From Bacteroidales bacterium (GTDB lineage Bacteria > Bacteroidota > Bacteroidia > Bacteroidales > UBA1715): a stretch of DNA of 36,548 bases. A program made the translations under genes and the position numbers. A model generated the notes under the pieces. The model was not told the DNA's origin. It saw only the letters and a program-made list of their open reading frames with translations, and made no database searches. Each line of letters starts with the position of its first letter. Within the stretch, counting starts at the first letter, position 1. The stretch is from assembly GCA_027858745.1 (NCBI GenBank), contig JAQICB010000125.1, positions 1 through 36,548 of the forward strand, in the 5' to 3' direction. Shown in pieces: positions 9,378 to 18,632 of the stretch.

Positions 9378-9579
9378 AAAAATAATTTTTAATGCTCTTA
9401 AATATACAAACATCGCTTTTCAGATGATTGTCGTTATTGGAGCAGGAACATATGGTGGGGTTAAATTAGATGAGTTTTTTGAGACTAATAATCAGGTGTT
9501 TACTATAATTCTATCCTTGTTTTCTGTTTTTGCTGCTATTTATATTGCTATTAAAGATTTTATTAATATTCACAAATGA
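9331..9579 (+). CDS. AtpZ/AtpI-family small membrane protein
   Basis: ALKYTNIAFQMIVVIGAGTYGGVKLDEFF...FTIILSLFSVFAAIYIAIKDF: two-TM AtpZ pattern; overlaps the 3' end of the bactofilin gene. Confidence 0.8.
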   Translation: MKWQTKKILQEKKKSKKIIFNALKYTNIAFQMIVVIGAGTYGGVKLDEFFETNNQVFTIILSLFSVFAAIYIAIKDFINIHK

Positions 9580-9953
9580 AACGTTCCGGTATTATTGCAC
9601 ACAGTGTACTTACTATTATTTTGTGTGGTCTTATATCCGGGCTTTTTTATACAGATAATATAGATTTTTCTCTTTCTCTGGGTATTGGTAGCATTTTGTT
9701 TTTTTTTCTTATTCATATTGCTTCAATACTTATCATTTCTGCTTCTGAACGACACAATCCGCATAAAAAAATCATGATGACAATTATAACGCATTCCGCA
9801 AAATTTTTGCTGAGTTTGGGATATGTAGTTGTTATGTTGCTCGTGTATGCACCCAATAATTTTCAGATGGGGGTGTTTTTAGCAATACTTTATTTATGTT
9901 ATGTTTTTACAGAGATGATAGTCTTTATAATAGTGTCTCGTGCTAATCAATAA
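9576..9953 (+). CDS. Polytopic membrane protein, ATP synthase subunit I-like
   Basis: 125 aa, about four hydrophobic segments; overlaps the AtpZ-like gene by 4 nt; the family position that usually precedes atpB in Bacteroidota. Confidence 0.5.
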   Translation: MKRSGIIAHSVLTIILCGLISGLFYTDNIDFSLSLGIGSILFFFLIHIASILIISASERHNPHKKIMMTIITHSAKFLLSLGYVVVMLLVYAPNNFQMGVFLAILYLCYVFTEMIVFIIVSRANQ

Positions 9954-9968
9954 AAAATAATAGTTAAT

Positions 9969-10982
9969 ATGAGTAACATTTCATATACTTTTTGGTACGG
10001 TTTGGCTTTTGTACGTTCACTTTCGCTCGCTCGAATACGAAATATAATACATCTGCAAATTACTTTTATTCTGTCTCGGGTGTTTAAAAAATATATTTTT
10101 TCGTCATTTCCTTCTTCCGTGAGTATTGAACCGACCAATACCTGTAATTTACAGTGTCCGGAATGCCCTACCGGAAACAAAACCTCACCCATTCCCAAAG
10201 GGAATATGAGGATAGAAACTTTTGAACGTATTATTGCAGAAATACAGAAGCATACTTTTTTTATTAATTTATATTTTCAGGGCGAACCATTTTTGCATCC
10301 TGATATGTGTTTGTTTATTTCTCGTGCTCATAAACAGTGTATGATGACTTCAACATCTACCAATGCTCATTACATTACCGAAAAAAATGCTGAAGATATT
10401 GTTCGTTCCGGTTTGACTCATATTATTGTTTCATTAGACGGCTTCGATCAGCAATCGTATGAGGTGTATCGAAAAAAGGGAGATTTTAATGCGGTTACAT
10501 CCGGTTTGCAAGCCTTGTCGTTTGCAAAAAAGAAATTGAAAAGCAAGTATCCTCTTATAGAAGTGCAGTGTTTGTTATTTAAACATACAGAGCAGTATGG
10601 GAATACTTTAAAACAGATAGCACATTCTCATGGAGCCGATAGGGTTGTGTTTAAAACCGCTCAATTTTATTCTGCTGAAAATATGTATATGATGCCTGTT
10701 CAAAAAAATAATAGTCGCTATATATATAATCAGGAAAACCAAACGTTAGAATTACGAAAAAAACCTAATAATAAGTGTTGGAGAATGTGGAGCTCTGTTG
10801 TGTTTACGTGGGATGGAATCGTTCTTCCTTGTTGTTTTGACAAGTATAATTCTTATGCATATGGCACAATTGAGCAATCTTCTTTACAGTCAATTCTTAC
10901 TTCGAAAAATGCACGTACTTTTAAGCGACAAGTCCATACAAATCGTACCGTTTTTTCGATATGTAGGAATTGCACATCATAA
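9969..10982 (+). CDS. Radical SAM/SPASM domain protein
   Basis: EPTNTCNLQCPECPTG (CX3CX2C); C-terminal Cys-rich SPASM-like segment (KCWRMWSSVVFTWDGIVLPCCFD ... ICRNCTS). Confidence 0.9.
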   Translation: MSNISYTFWYGLAFVRSLSLARIRNIIHLQITFILSRVFKKYIFSSFPSSVSIEPTNTCNLQCPECPTGNKTSPIPKGNMRIETFERIIAEIQKHTFFINLYFQGEPFLHPDMCLFISRAHKQCMMTSTSTNAHYITEKNAEDIVRSGLTHIIVSLDGFDQQSYEVYRKKGDFNAVTSGLQALSFAKKKLKSKYPLIEVQCLLFKHTEQYGNTLKQIAHSHGADRVVFKTAQFYSAENMYMMPVQKNNSRYIYNQENQTLELRKKPNNKCWRMWSSVVFTWDGIVLPCCFDKYNSYAYGTIEQSSLQSILTSKNARTFKRQVHTNRTVFSICRNCTS

Positions 10983-11050
10983 ATTGTTATTAGGATATAC
11001 TATTTCTAAACGGAGATTTAGTATTTTTGTAAAAATATTGGGGGTATCTT

Positions 11051-12466
11051 ATGAATAAAACGCGTCAAACTTTATTATATATTTTCTTTGATTTTTTGTC
11101 TGCAACATGCTCGTGGACTGCCTTTTTTCTACTACGTAAAGGTTTTATTGACCCAACTTTTGGTAATATTAAACCGGAAATCACTCTTGATTTGAATTAT
11201 TATTATGGCGTTTCGGCAATACCCCTTATGTGGCTTTTATTGTATTATTTAAATGGTTATTATAAAAACATATATAAAAAATCCAGATTAAACGAACTTA
11301 CCCAAACGTTTTTAATAACCCTTCTCGGAAGCATTATCATCTTTTTTTTCCTTCTTCTCGATGATATTGTAGAAACGCATCAAACGTATTACAAATCATT
11401 ATTATTTTTATTTACTACTCATTTTGTATTAACCTATATACCTCGAGTTATTATAACGAGCATTACCAATGCAAAAATTCATAATCGAAAAATTGGATTT
11501 AACACCTTAATAATTGGTAGCAATGAGAAAGCGCTTAATCTGTATAATCGCTTGCAAAATAAAAGAAAGTCTACCGGATATAAGTTTGTGGGTTTCGTTA
11601 ATGTTATCGAACAGAATTCGTACATATTACACGATTATTTGCCTCATTTAGGATATATTGATTCGGTGGTGGAAATAATACAAAATAATGATATAGAAGA
11701 AGTTATTGTTGCGATTGAGTCGAAAGAACATCAATATTTAGAGAAAATTTTGTATTCTTTAGAAGGGGTGAAGATTATTATAAAAGCTATTCCCGATAAT
11801 TATGATATTATTTCAGGACGGGTAACCCTCAGCTCTATTTATGACGAGCCGCTTATTTCTATAAGTCACGACCTTATGCCATCGTGGCAAGAAAACACAA
11901 AGCGTGTAATGGATGTTTGTGTGTCTGGTTTTGTGCTTATTTTTGGTATGCCGTTTTATGTAATAGTTGCTCTTTGTGTTAAATTATCATCTTCCGGTCC
12001 GGTCTTTTATAAGCAAAAACGAATAGGTCTTCATGGAAAGTCATTTTATATTTATAAATTTCGTTCGATGTATGTAAATGCGGAGTCGAATGGTCCCGAA
12101 CTTACGCAAGAAAACGATACAAGAATTACTAAAGTTGGTGAATTTATTCGGCGATTTCGAATTGATGAAATACCACAATTTTTTAATGTCTTAAAAGGAG
12201 ATATGTCTCTCGTGGGTCCACGTCCGGAACGAGAATATTTTATTCAGAAACTTATACAACATGCACCACATTTTATTCACCTTCAGCGGGTCAAACCCGG
12301 AATAACTTCGTGGGGACAAGTGAAGTATGGATATGCTAAAAATATTGACGAAATGTTGGAACGTTTGCAGTACGACATTATTTATATAGAAAACATGTCT
12401 TTGTACGTAGATGTGAAAATTCTAATTTATACCATTAAAATAGTACTTTTAGGAAAAGGATTATAA
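11051..12466 (+). CDS. Undecaprenyl-phosphate sugar phosphotransferase (WcaJ/PglC-type polyprenyl glycosylphosphotransferase)
   Basis: N-terminal TM region; KRVMDVCVSGFVLIFGMPFY, GPVFYKQKRIGLHGKSFYIYKFRSM, RRFRIDEIPQFFNVLKGDMSLVGPRPER, KPGITSWGQV. Confidence 0.95.
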   Translation: MNKTRQTLLYIFFDFLSATCSWTAFFLLRKGFIDPTFGNIKPEITLDLNYYYGVSAIPLMWLLLYYLNGYYKNIYKKSRLNELTQTFLITLLGSIIIFFFLLLDDIVETHQTYYKSLLFLFTTHFVLTYIPRVIITSITNAKIHNRKIGFNTLIIGSNEKALNLYNRLQNKRKSTGYKFVGFVNVIEQNSYILHDYLPHLGYIDSVVEIIQNNDIEEVIVAIESKEHQYLEKILYSLEGVKIIIKAIPDNYDIISGRVTLSSIYDEPLISISHDLMPSWQENTKRVMDVCVSGFVLIFGMPFYVIVALCVKLSSSGPVFYKQKRIGLHGKSFYIYKFRSMYVNAESNGPELTQENDTRITKVGEFIRRFRIDEIPQFFNVLKGDMSLVGPRPEREYFIQKLIQHAPHFIHLQRVKPGITSWGQVKYGYAKNIDEMLERLQYDIIYIENMSLYVDVKILIYTIKIVLLGKGL

Positions 12467-13051
12467 CCTGCCTTGTTCAATCATAGTAACAATCCGTTCA
12501 ATCAATGCATCTTCGCCGATTGGGTCGTATTCTGCTTTTAAAGATTCTCCAAACAATCGAGCAACTTGTTGCCACATAAAAGCAGACACACCACCTCGTA
12601 AATCTTTAATCACATCATATGAGGATTGGTCTAATTCTCTGTCTACTAGTTTTATTAAAATTTGCCCTTGACGTATGGTGAGTTTTTTTAATTCTTCGGC
12701 ATACATCTCCATTAATTCTTCTTGTCTTTCTTTTACATACTTTTTTTCGTCTCGTTTTTTAGATTTGTTTTGTAGCTCCAATTGAATTTCTATCATTGTT
12801 CGCCGTGCAATAAGTGAGTATGGATATACTTTTTTCACATCCCTAACCAAACGTCGATATCGTAAATATTCATCGTGATTATCGAACTGTAAAGGAGGAA
12901 ATATATATACTTTATCTAATTGAACTACCGCTAATGTGTCTCCGTCAACAACAATTGCGGGTAATACATAAACCGAAGACACATTTACGTTTTGTGCATT
13001 ACTTGAGAAGAATAATCCAAAAAATAAGAATAAAGAAAAAATGTAATTCAT
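12461..13051 (-). CDS. DUF4294-like secreted protein
   Basis: Signal peptide MNYIFSLFLFFGLFFSSNAQ; YLRYRRLVRDVKKVYPYSLIAR pattern; tail-to-tail with the upstream gene. Confidence 0.78.
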   Translation of the reverse strand: MNYIFSLFLFFGLFFSSNAQNVNVSSVYVLPAIVVDGDTLAVVQLDKVYIFPPLQFDNHDEYLRYRRLVRDVKKVYPYSLIARRTMIEIQLELQNKSKKRDEKKYVKERQEELMEMYAEELKKLTIRQGQILIKLVDRELDQSSYDVIKDLRGGVSAFMWQQVARLFGESLKAEYDPIGEDALIERIVTMIEQGRL

Positions 13052-13145
13052 ATCTTTTTTATTTAAAATGCAAATATACTAGTTTTCACTATATATATTA
13101 TTTTGTCTTTGAAAAAAACTGTATAATTGCATAATATTTACCAAT

Positions 13146-13868
13146 ATGGAAATAGTAATAGATGCAGGAAATACACGTGTTAAAGTATATTTTTTTTCAG
13201 AAAAAAAAATAGTTCGTACGTCCGTATTCAATTATTCTGAAATGGATTTTTTAATACAAGCAATAGCCAAATTTCCTGATGCCCCCATCATTCTTTCTGA
13301 TGTCTCAGGTGCTATGCCGTCTGATATACTTCGTAAAGAAGGCTCACGTATCTTTACGTGTACCATCTCACTCGATTTGCCCATACATATAGAGTATCAA
13401 TCAAAAAACACCTTGGGTTTTGATAGAGTTGCTGCAGCTGTCGGAGCCGTAAGCATTCGTTCGAACAGTCATAAAATAATTGTAGATGCAGGAACGGCTC
13501 TAACAATTGATTATGTCGATAATAAGAATACATTTAAGGGCGGTGTTATTTCTCCCGGAATGGCTATGCGCTTTTCTTCTTTACACGAAAAAACAGGAAA
13601 ATTACCACTTTTTTCACCATCAAATCAGATTAACGTGTTCGGTACATCAACCCAAGAAGCTATTCAATATGGCGTTGTTCAAGGTATGGTGTTCGAAATA
13701 TCTCAATATATTGCATCTTACAGCACAATATTTCCGGATATTGATGTGTTTTTATGCGGTGGAGATAGTTTTTTCTTTGAAAAAATGTTAAAAAAAACCA
13801 TCTTTGCAGAACCAAATCTAAATGCTTTGGGCTTGCATTCAATATATAATTATAATGTTACAACGTAA
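13146..13868 (+). CDS. coaX: Type III pantothenate kinase
   Basis: DAGNTRVKVYFF, NTLGFDRVAAAVGA, VDAGTALTIDYVD and GGVISPGMAMR motifs. Confidence 0.95.
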   Translation: MEIVIDAGNTRVKVYFFSEKKIVRTSVFNYSEMDFLIQAIAKFPDAPIILSDVSGAMPSDILRKEGSRIFTCTISLDLPIHIEYQSKNTLGFDRVAAAVGAVSIRSNSHKIIVDAGTALTIDYVDNKNTFKGGVISPGMAMRFSSLHEKTGKLPLFSPSNQINVFGTSTQEAIQYGVVQGMVFEISQYIASYSTIFPDIDVFLCGGDSFFFEKMLKKTIFAEPNLNALGLHSIYNYNVTT

Positions 13869-15123
13869 ACTACTTTTTTTACTCGGAATAATAACATGCC
13901 TGAGTGGCTTTTCTCAACGAGAAACAACATCACCATATAGTCGATATAATTACGGAGATTTATTTTCAAATAGTCTGACCGGTGATATGGCTTTAGGTGG
14001 AAGTGGGATAGCTCATCAGCATCCTCGGTTTATCAGTTTCAAAAATCCGGCAACCCATATCTCAGTTCCTGAAGAACGCTTTGTGTTTGAGGTAGGTGCA
14101 GGAACAAACACTCGTCTGCTCGAACAGTCCGGCAATTCTTCGCAAACTAATAGTATAGGTGTTGAATATTTTGCTTTCTCTTTTCCAATACTAACAGATA
14201 CCTGGGCCAGTTCAGTTGGTCTTTTGCCATTTTCAACGGTAGGTTACGAAATTTTTGCCGGAAATGATGAAACCTCGTTTACGTATTCCGGAACCGGAGG
14301 GATAAACCAAGCCGTGTGGGGAAATGCATTCCAATTAGTTGATGATGTTACTGTTGGTTTTCATGCCCGGTATTTATTTGGTAAAACATATCATCAATCA
14401 ATTATTTCATTTCCGTATCCGGCATTTTCTACCGAAAAAAAGCAGACGCTTCAAACTAAAGGTCTTATTTGGGATTTCGGATTGCAATATTCATACGATA
14501 TTTCAGAAACATCAATATTACAATTTGGCGCAACATATCGCGACAAACAAACTCTCCAATATAAACAACAAGATTTTTTCGCTTCATTTGTTAGTTTAGA
14601 CCAACAACCCAAAACATATCAAGATACTATTACAAACAATGAAATTGCGGATGTACGAACAGATATTGCTCAAAAAATTGGCATCGGGTTCGGGTATTCA
14701 ATTAAAAACACCTTGCAATATAATCTAGATATTGAAATAGAAAAATGGGATAATGTATATGTATATGGACAACATAATCCTGATATTGATATGACCTATT
14801 CTCTGCAAACGGGAGTTGAGTATACACCTGATTATTCCGGTCAATCGTATTTTAAAAAATTGCCATACAGACTCGGATTTCACTATTCGCAATTGCCTAT
14901 TTATGAAAAAAATAATACTTCCACCATACAACCTATTGATTTTGGTATTAGTTTTGGCACGGATTTTATACTTAAACAAACAGGGAATAGTTTATCAACA
15001 GCTTTTATTGTCGGGAAACGTGGCGATTTTACGGTTACTGATGCTATTCAAGAAACATATGTTATGGCAAAAATCACTGTTCGCCTTTATGAACACTGGT
15101 TTTTCAAACAAAAAATTGATTAA
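13855..15123 (+). CDS. Outer membrane protein (beta-barrel, FadL/OmpP1-like position)
   Basis: ATG 13855 gives a signal peptide (MLQRKLLFLLGIITCLSGFSQ); RETTSPYSRYNYGDLF start typical of Bacteroidota OMPs; overlaps coaX. Confidence 0.8.
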   Translation: MLQRKLLFLLGIITCLSGFSQRETTSPYSRYNYGDLFSNSLTGDMALGGSGIAHQHPRFISFKNPATHISVPEERFVFEVGAGTNTRLLEQSGNSSQTNSIGVEYFAFSFPILTDTWASSVGLLPFSTVGYEIFAGNDETSFTYSGTGGINQAVWGNAFQLVDDVTVGFHARYLFGKTYHQSIISFPYPAFSTEKKQTLQTKGLIWDFGLQYSYDISETSILQFGATYRDKQTLQYKQQDFFASFVSLDQQPKTYQDTITNNEIADVRTDIAQKIGIGFGYSIKNTLQYNLDIEIEKWDNVYVYGQHNPDIDMTYSLQTGVEYTPDYSGQSYFKKLPYRLGFHYSQLPIYEKNNTSTIQPIDFGISFGTDFILKQTGNSLSTAFIVGKRGDFTVTDAIQETYVMAKITVRLYEHWFFKQKID

Positions 15124-15135
15124 AAAAAATTGAAT

Positions 15136-16464
15136 ATGAAACGATTAGCTTTTTTACTGATAGGAATTATCAGTTACGGAACACAAGTATTTGCACAAAA
15201 TTCAGAAACGTACGATTATGGTACTGGTGCCGATAGCATTGCTTGTTTGGAGAATTTATCAGTATACCAAAATAGATATAGAAATGAAGTCGACGCATCA
15301 AACTTCACAAAAGAAACCATTGATGCATGGCGAAGAGCTTTTTTTGGATGTCCTCAAAGTTCAAAAAATATGTATAGCCCTCATGGGATAAATATTTTTG
15401 AATCATTGTATAAAAAGACAGATGATAAAGAATTGCAACAAGCCTATCTCGACACTATTCGGTTAATTTACGACCGTCGTATAGATGCTTTTGGCGAAAA
15501 ATATAAGTATATTGGTTTTAAAGGAGCTGATTTATTTATGTTCGATAAATATTTGTATGAAGAAGCATTTGAGCTTTGTAAATTGTCGGTTGATTCACTC
15601 GGAAATGATGCTGATATAAAACCAATGATTGTTCTTATGCAGAATGCCTTAATTAAAGTTGGTCGTAATACAATGACAAAAACAGAAGCAATTCAATTAT
15701 ATCAACAACTCGATGAAATATTCAAATATAATTCTGAAAAAGGTTCAAAATCTTATGCTGCTTGGAGAGAAAAATTGGAGTTGATTTTCTTGCAATTAAA
15801 ACCGGAATGTTCTGATCTTATTGCTGTTTTTGAACCTCAATACAAAGAGAATCCTGAAGATGTTGAGAATCTTAAAAAAATTACTGATTATCTTTCCAAG
15901 GATTGTGCTGATGCAGAGTTGTATTTGCAAGCATCTGTGAGTCTCGATAAATTAGAGCCATCTGCACAATCGAAGAAAAATATAGCGGAAATGTATGTTT
16001 CAAAGGGAAATGTTTCCGAAGCTATAGATTATTACAAACAAGCAGTAACTCTTGAAGAAGACTCTGAAAAAAAGGCTGAATTGTATTATCGTATGGCAAA
16101 TATTATGATTTCCAGCCCTCAAACAAGTGTTGCCTATGCGCGAAAAGCATTGGATAACAACCCTAATTTTGGGAAAGCATATTTGCTTATTGCTCGTCAG
16201 TACGCTGCTGCAGGAGATGATTGTGGAAAAGGTAAAGAGTTTCCCACAGTTGAACAGTGGAAAGCATTGTGGGTAGCAGAAGATATGTGCATAAAAGCTA
16301 AGTCGGTTGACCCTTCTATTGCTTCTGATGCGAATAGAGATATTGCAAAGTATCGCGGAAATTTCCCTGATGTAGAAACAATGTTTGGATATAACATTAC
16401 AGAAGGTTCCGAGCAAACTATTTCGTGTTGGTTTACTGCTACTACAAAAGCGAAAGCAAAATAA
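15136..16464 (+). CDS. Secreted tetratricopeptide-repeat protein
   Basis: Signal peptide MKRLAFLLIGIISYGTQVFAQ; TPR-like helices (NIAEMYVSKGNVSEAIDYYKQAVTLEEDSEKKAELYYRMANIM). Confidence 0.85.
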   Translation: MKRLAFLLIGIISYGTQVFAQNSETYDYGTGADSIACLENLSVYQNRYRNEVDASNFTKETIDAWRRAFFGCPQSSKNMYSPHGINIFESLYKKTDDKELQQAYLDTIRLIYDRRIDAFGEKYKYIGFKGADLFMFDKYLYEEAFELCKLSVDSLGNDADIKPMIVLMQNALIKVGRNTMTKTEAIQLYQQLDEIFKYNSEKGSKSYAAWREKLELIFLQLKPECSDLIAVFEPQYKENPEDVENLKKITDYLSKDCADAELYLQASVSLDKLEPSAQSKKNIAEMYVSKGNVSEAIDYYKQAVTLEEDSEKKAELYYRMANIMISSPQTSVAYARKALDNNPNFGKAYLLIARQYAAAGDDCGKGKEFPTVEQWKALWVAEDMCIKAKSVDPSIASDANRDIAKYRGNFPDVETMFGYNITEGSEQTISCWFTATTKAKAK

Positions 16465-16467
16465 TAT

Positions 16468-17088
16468 ATGATATTCAGATATAAAAATATTTTTTCAAGC
16501 ATCATTGTGGTATCCATAATGATGCTTTTTTCTTGTAAAAATGAAATGAAAAATATTGTAAAAATGTCTGAAATTCAGAAAATGCCTGAGCTTTCGGGAA
16601 GCGAAGTGTATATGAGTCAAACTGAGTTCGGAAAAAAAACGCTGTCAATCTATACGCCTCAATTGTTAAAATATTCGCAGGAAAACTCTCTTTACAGCAG
16701 TCCACGTACACTATTTCCGGAAGGAATTCGCGTTGTTCACTTTAGCATATATCCCGATACTCTTACAATGATTCGAGCCGATTATGCTATTCTATATGAA
16801 AATGAAGAAAAGTGGGAAGCAAAAAATAATGTTATAGCCCAAAATGCAAAAGGTGAAGTATTACGAACTGAGTATTTAATTTGGAATCAAAAAGCAGGGA
16901 AAATATTCTCCGATAAGCAAGTTCAGATTACAACTGAAGATGATATTATAGAAGGAACCGGTTTTGAAGCCGATGATAATTTTGAAAATTGGGAAATACA
17001 GAATGTGACAGGTATATTTACCTTTAGTGATGCACAAAGTGCCGATTCGGTTGCCACAGATTCTCTGAAAGTTCCCGACAGTAATTAA
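16468..17088 (+). CDS. lptC: LPS export ABC transporter periplasmic protein LptC
   Basis: Lipobox MLFSC; MSQTEFGKKTLSIYTP; WEAKNNVIAQNAKGEVLRTEYLIWNQKAGKIFSDKQVQITTEDDIIEGTGFEADDNFENWEI. Confidence 0.88.
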   Translation: MIFRYKNIFSSIIVVSIMMLFSCKNEMKNIVKMSEIQKMPELSGSEVYMSQTEFGKKTLSIYTPQLLKYSQENSLYSSPRTLFPEGIRVVHFSIYPDTLTMIRADYAILYENEEKWEAKNNVIAQNAKGEVLRTEYLIWNQKAGKIFSDKQVQITTEDDIIEGTGFEADDNFENWEIQNVTGIFTFSDAQSADSVATDSLKVPDSN

Positions 17089-17100
17089 AAAATATATGCG

Positions 17101-17298
17101 ATGCGTACACAACGAATAATGGAATATATTTGGCTGCTTTTTTCAGTGGCATCACTCATTAGTCTTATAGACGCGTATGAAAAAGCCGGTGTGTCGAGAG
17201 ACTTTTGGTTTTTTATCGTGTTTTTTATTATTTCATTTTTTATGTATCTTTTCAGAAAAAAACAACGAATACAATCTCGAAATAATAGTAAAAAATGA
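17101..17298 (+). CDS. Small two-TM membrane protein of unknown function
   Basis: 65 aa, two hydrophobic helices; stop overlaps the start of the next ORF (ATGA). Confidence 0.7.
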   Translation: MRTQRIMEYIWLLFSVASLISLIDAYEKAGVSRDFWFFIVFFIISFFMYLFRKKQRIQSRNNSKK

Positions 17299-18563
17299 TT
17301 CTTTCCGGCAGTATTATTATTGTATCTATATTTTTTTCCGCCTTTTTTTCTGGAATTGAAATAGCCTTTTTTAGTTCCAATAAATTAAAAATAGAAATTG
17401 ATTCCCAAAAAGGTAAACTATCGGCTTTTATCATCTCATTTTTTCTTCGAAATTCGAATATGTTTGTTACCACATTACTTATTGGAAACAATATTGCATT
17501 AGTTATATATGGGATACTAACAGCCGCAATTCTCGATCCTATTTTGCAACAATTTATTTCGGTTGAGGTTGTGGTAATGCTCATCCAAACCATCTTGTCG
17601 ACATTGCTAATAATATTTACTGCCGAATTTTTGCCGAAAGACATCTTCCGAGTTTATGCAAACACGACATTAACCATATTTGCAGTTCCGGCCTTTGTTA
17701 TGTTTATATTATTGTCACCAATTTCTGTTATTGCGACTGTTTTGTCTCGAATTTTTTTGTTGTTTTCCAATATTAAAAAGGATGAGTACAAAAATTTTAT
17801 AGTATTTGGGAAAGTCGATTTAGTTCATTTCTTGACAAATGATGCAAAAGACTCGAATCCTGCTGTATATGATAAAAATAATTTTAAGATTTTTTTGAAT
17901 GCATTAGAATTTTCTTCCGTTAAATTACGTGAATGTGTAAAACCCCGAACCGAACTGATTGCAGTAAGTGTGAGCGATTCTATTGAAAATACTATCCCCT
18001 TATTTGTTGAGTCAGGATATTCTAAAATTCTTGTTTTTTCTGAATCTATTGATAATATCATCGGATATATTCATTCGTCCGATATATTACAAAATCCGGC
18101 TTCTATTCAGGAAATATTACGCGACACGCCGTGCGTACCCGAAACAATGAGTGCAAAAAAAATGTTGACTCAATTTATTAATGAAAAACTAAGTGTTGCG
18201 GTGGTTGTCGATGAGTTTGGGGGAACAGCAGGTATTGTTACTGTAGAAGATATTATTGAAGAAATTTTTGGTGAAATTAGAGACGAGCATGACCTTGTTG
18301 ATCTTGTAGAGCGTAAGATTAATGATTCTGAATATATATTTTCGGGCAGACAAGAAATAGACTATTTGAATGAAACGTATAATCTTAATATTAGTGAATC
18401 TGAAGAATATGAAACTCTCGCAGGATTCTTTTTGCATCATCACGAAAAGTTCCCAGTTGTTAATTCATCAATTAATATCGAAAACCTTAAATTAAGCATC
18501 TTAAAAATCACCGGAACGCGCATAGAGCTTATGCATGTAAAAATATTACAAGATACTCATTAG
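17295..18563 (+). CDS. DUF21/CBS-domain hemolysin-family protein (GldE/CorC-like)
   Basis: N-terminal TM DUF21 (SAFFSGIEIAFFSSNKLKIEID), CBS pair (KPRTELIAVS..., VVVDEFGGTAGIVTVEDIIEEIFGEIRDEHD), CorC_HlyC C-terminal domain. Confidence 0.92.
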   Translation: MILSGSIIIVSIFFSAFFSGIEIAFFSSNKLKIEIDSQKGKLSAFIISFFLRNSNMFVTTLLIGNNIALVIYGILTAAILDPILQQFISVEVVVMLIQTILSTLLIIFTAEFLPKDIFRVYANTTLTIFAVPAFVMFILLSPISVIATVLSRIFLLFSNIKKDEYKNFIVFGKVDLVHFLTNDAKDSNPAVYDKNNFKIFLNALEFSSVKLRECVKPRTELIAVSVSDSIENTIPLFVESGYSKILVFSESIDNIIGYIHSSDILQNPASIQEILRDTPCVPETMSAKKMLTQFINEKLSVAVVVDEFGGTAGIVTVEDIIEEIFGEIRDEHDLVDLVERKINDSEYIFSGRQEIDYLNETYNLNISESEEYETLAGFFLHHHEKFPVVNSSINIENLKLSILKITGTRIELMHVKILQDTH

Positions 18564-18632
18564 ATTTTCGTATTTTTTATATCTTTGTGCATTCAAGAAA
18601 TCAATCTCAAAAACATATTAATTTAATCAATA

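Noticed and set aside
9947-10198. 83 aa minus-strand ORF overlapping the start of the radical SAM gene
   Set aside because: Antisense to the radical SAM N-terminus and Cys motif; no signal of its own
16000-16416. 138 aa minus-strand ORF inside the TPR gene
   Set aside because: Fully antisense to a well-supported secreted TPR protein; low-complexity Cys/Ile-rich product with no recognisable domain
17850-17866. GACTCGAATCCTGC resembling a tRNA T-arm
   Set aside because: Lies within the GldE-like CDS, with no matching acceptor or anticodon stems nearby
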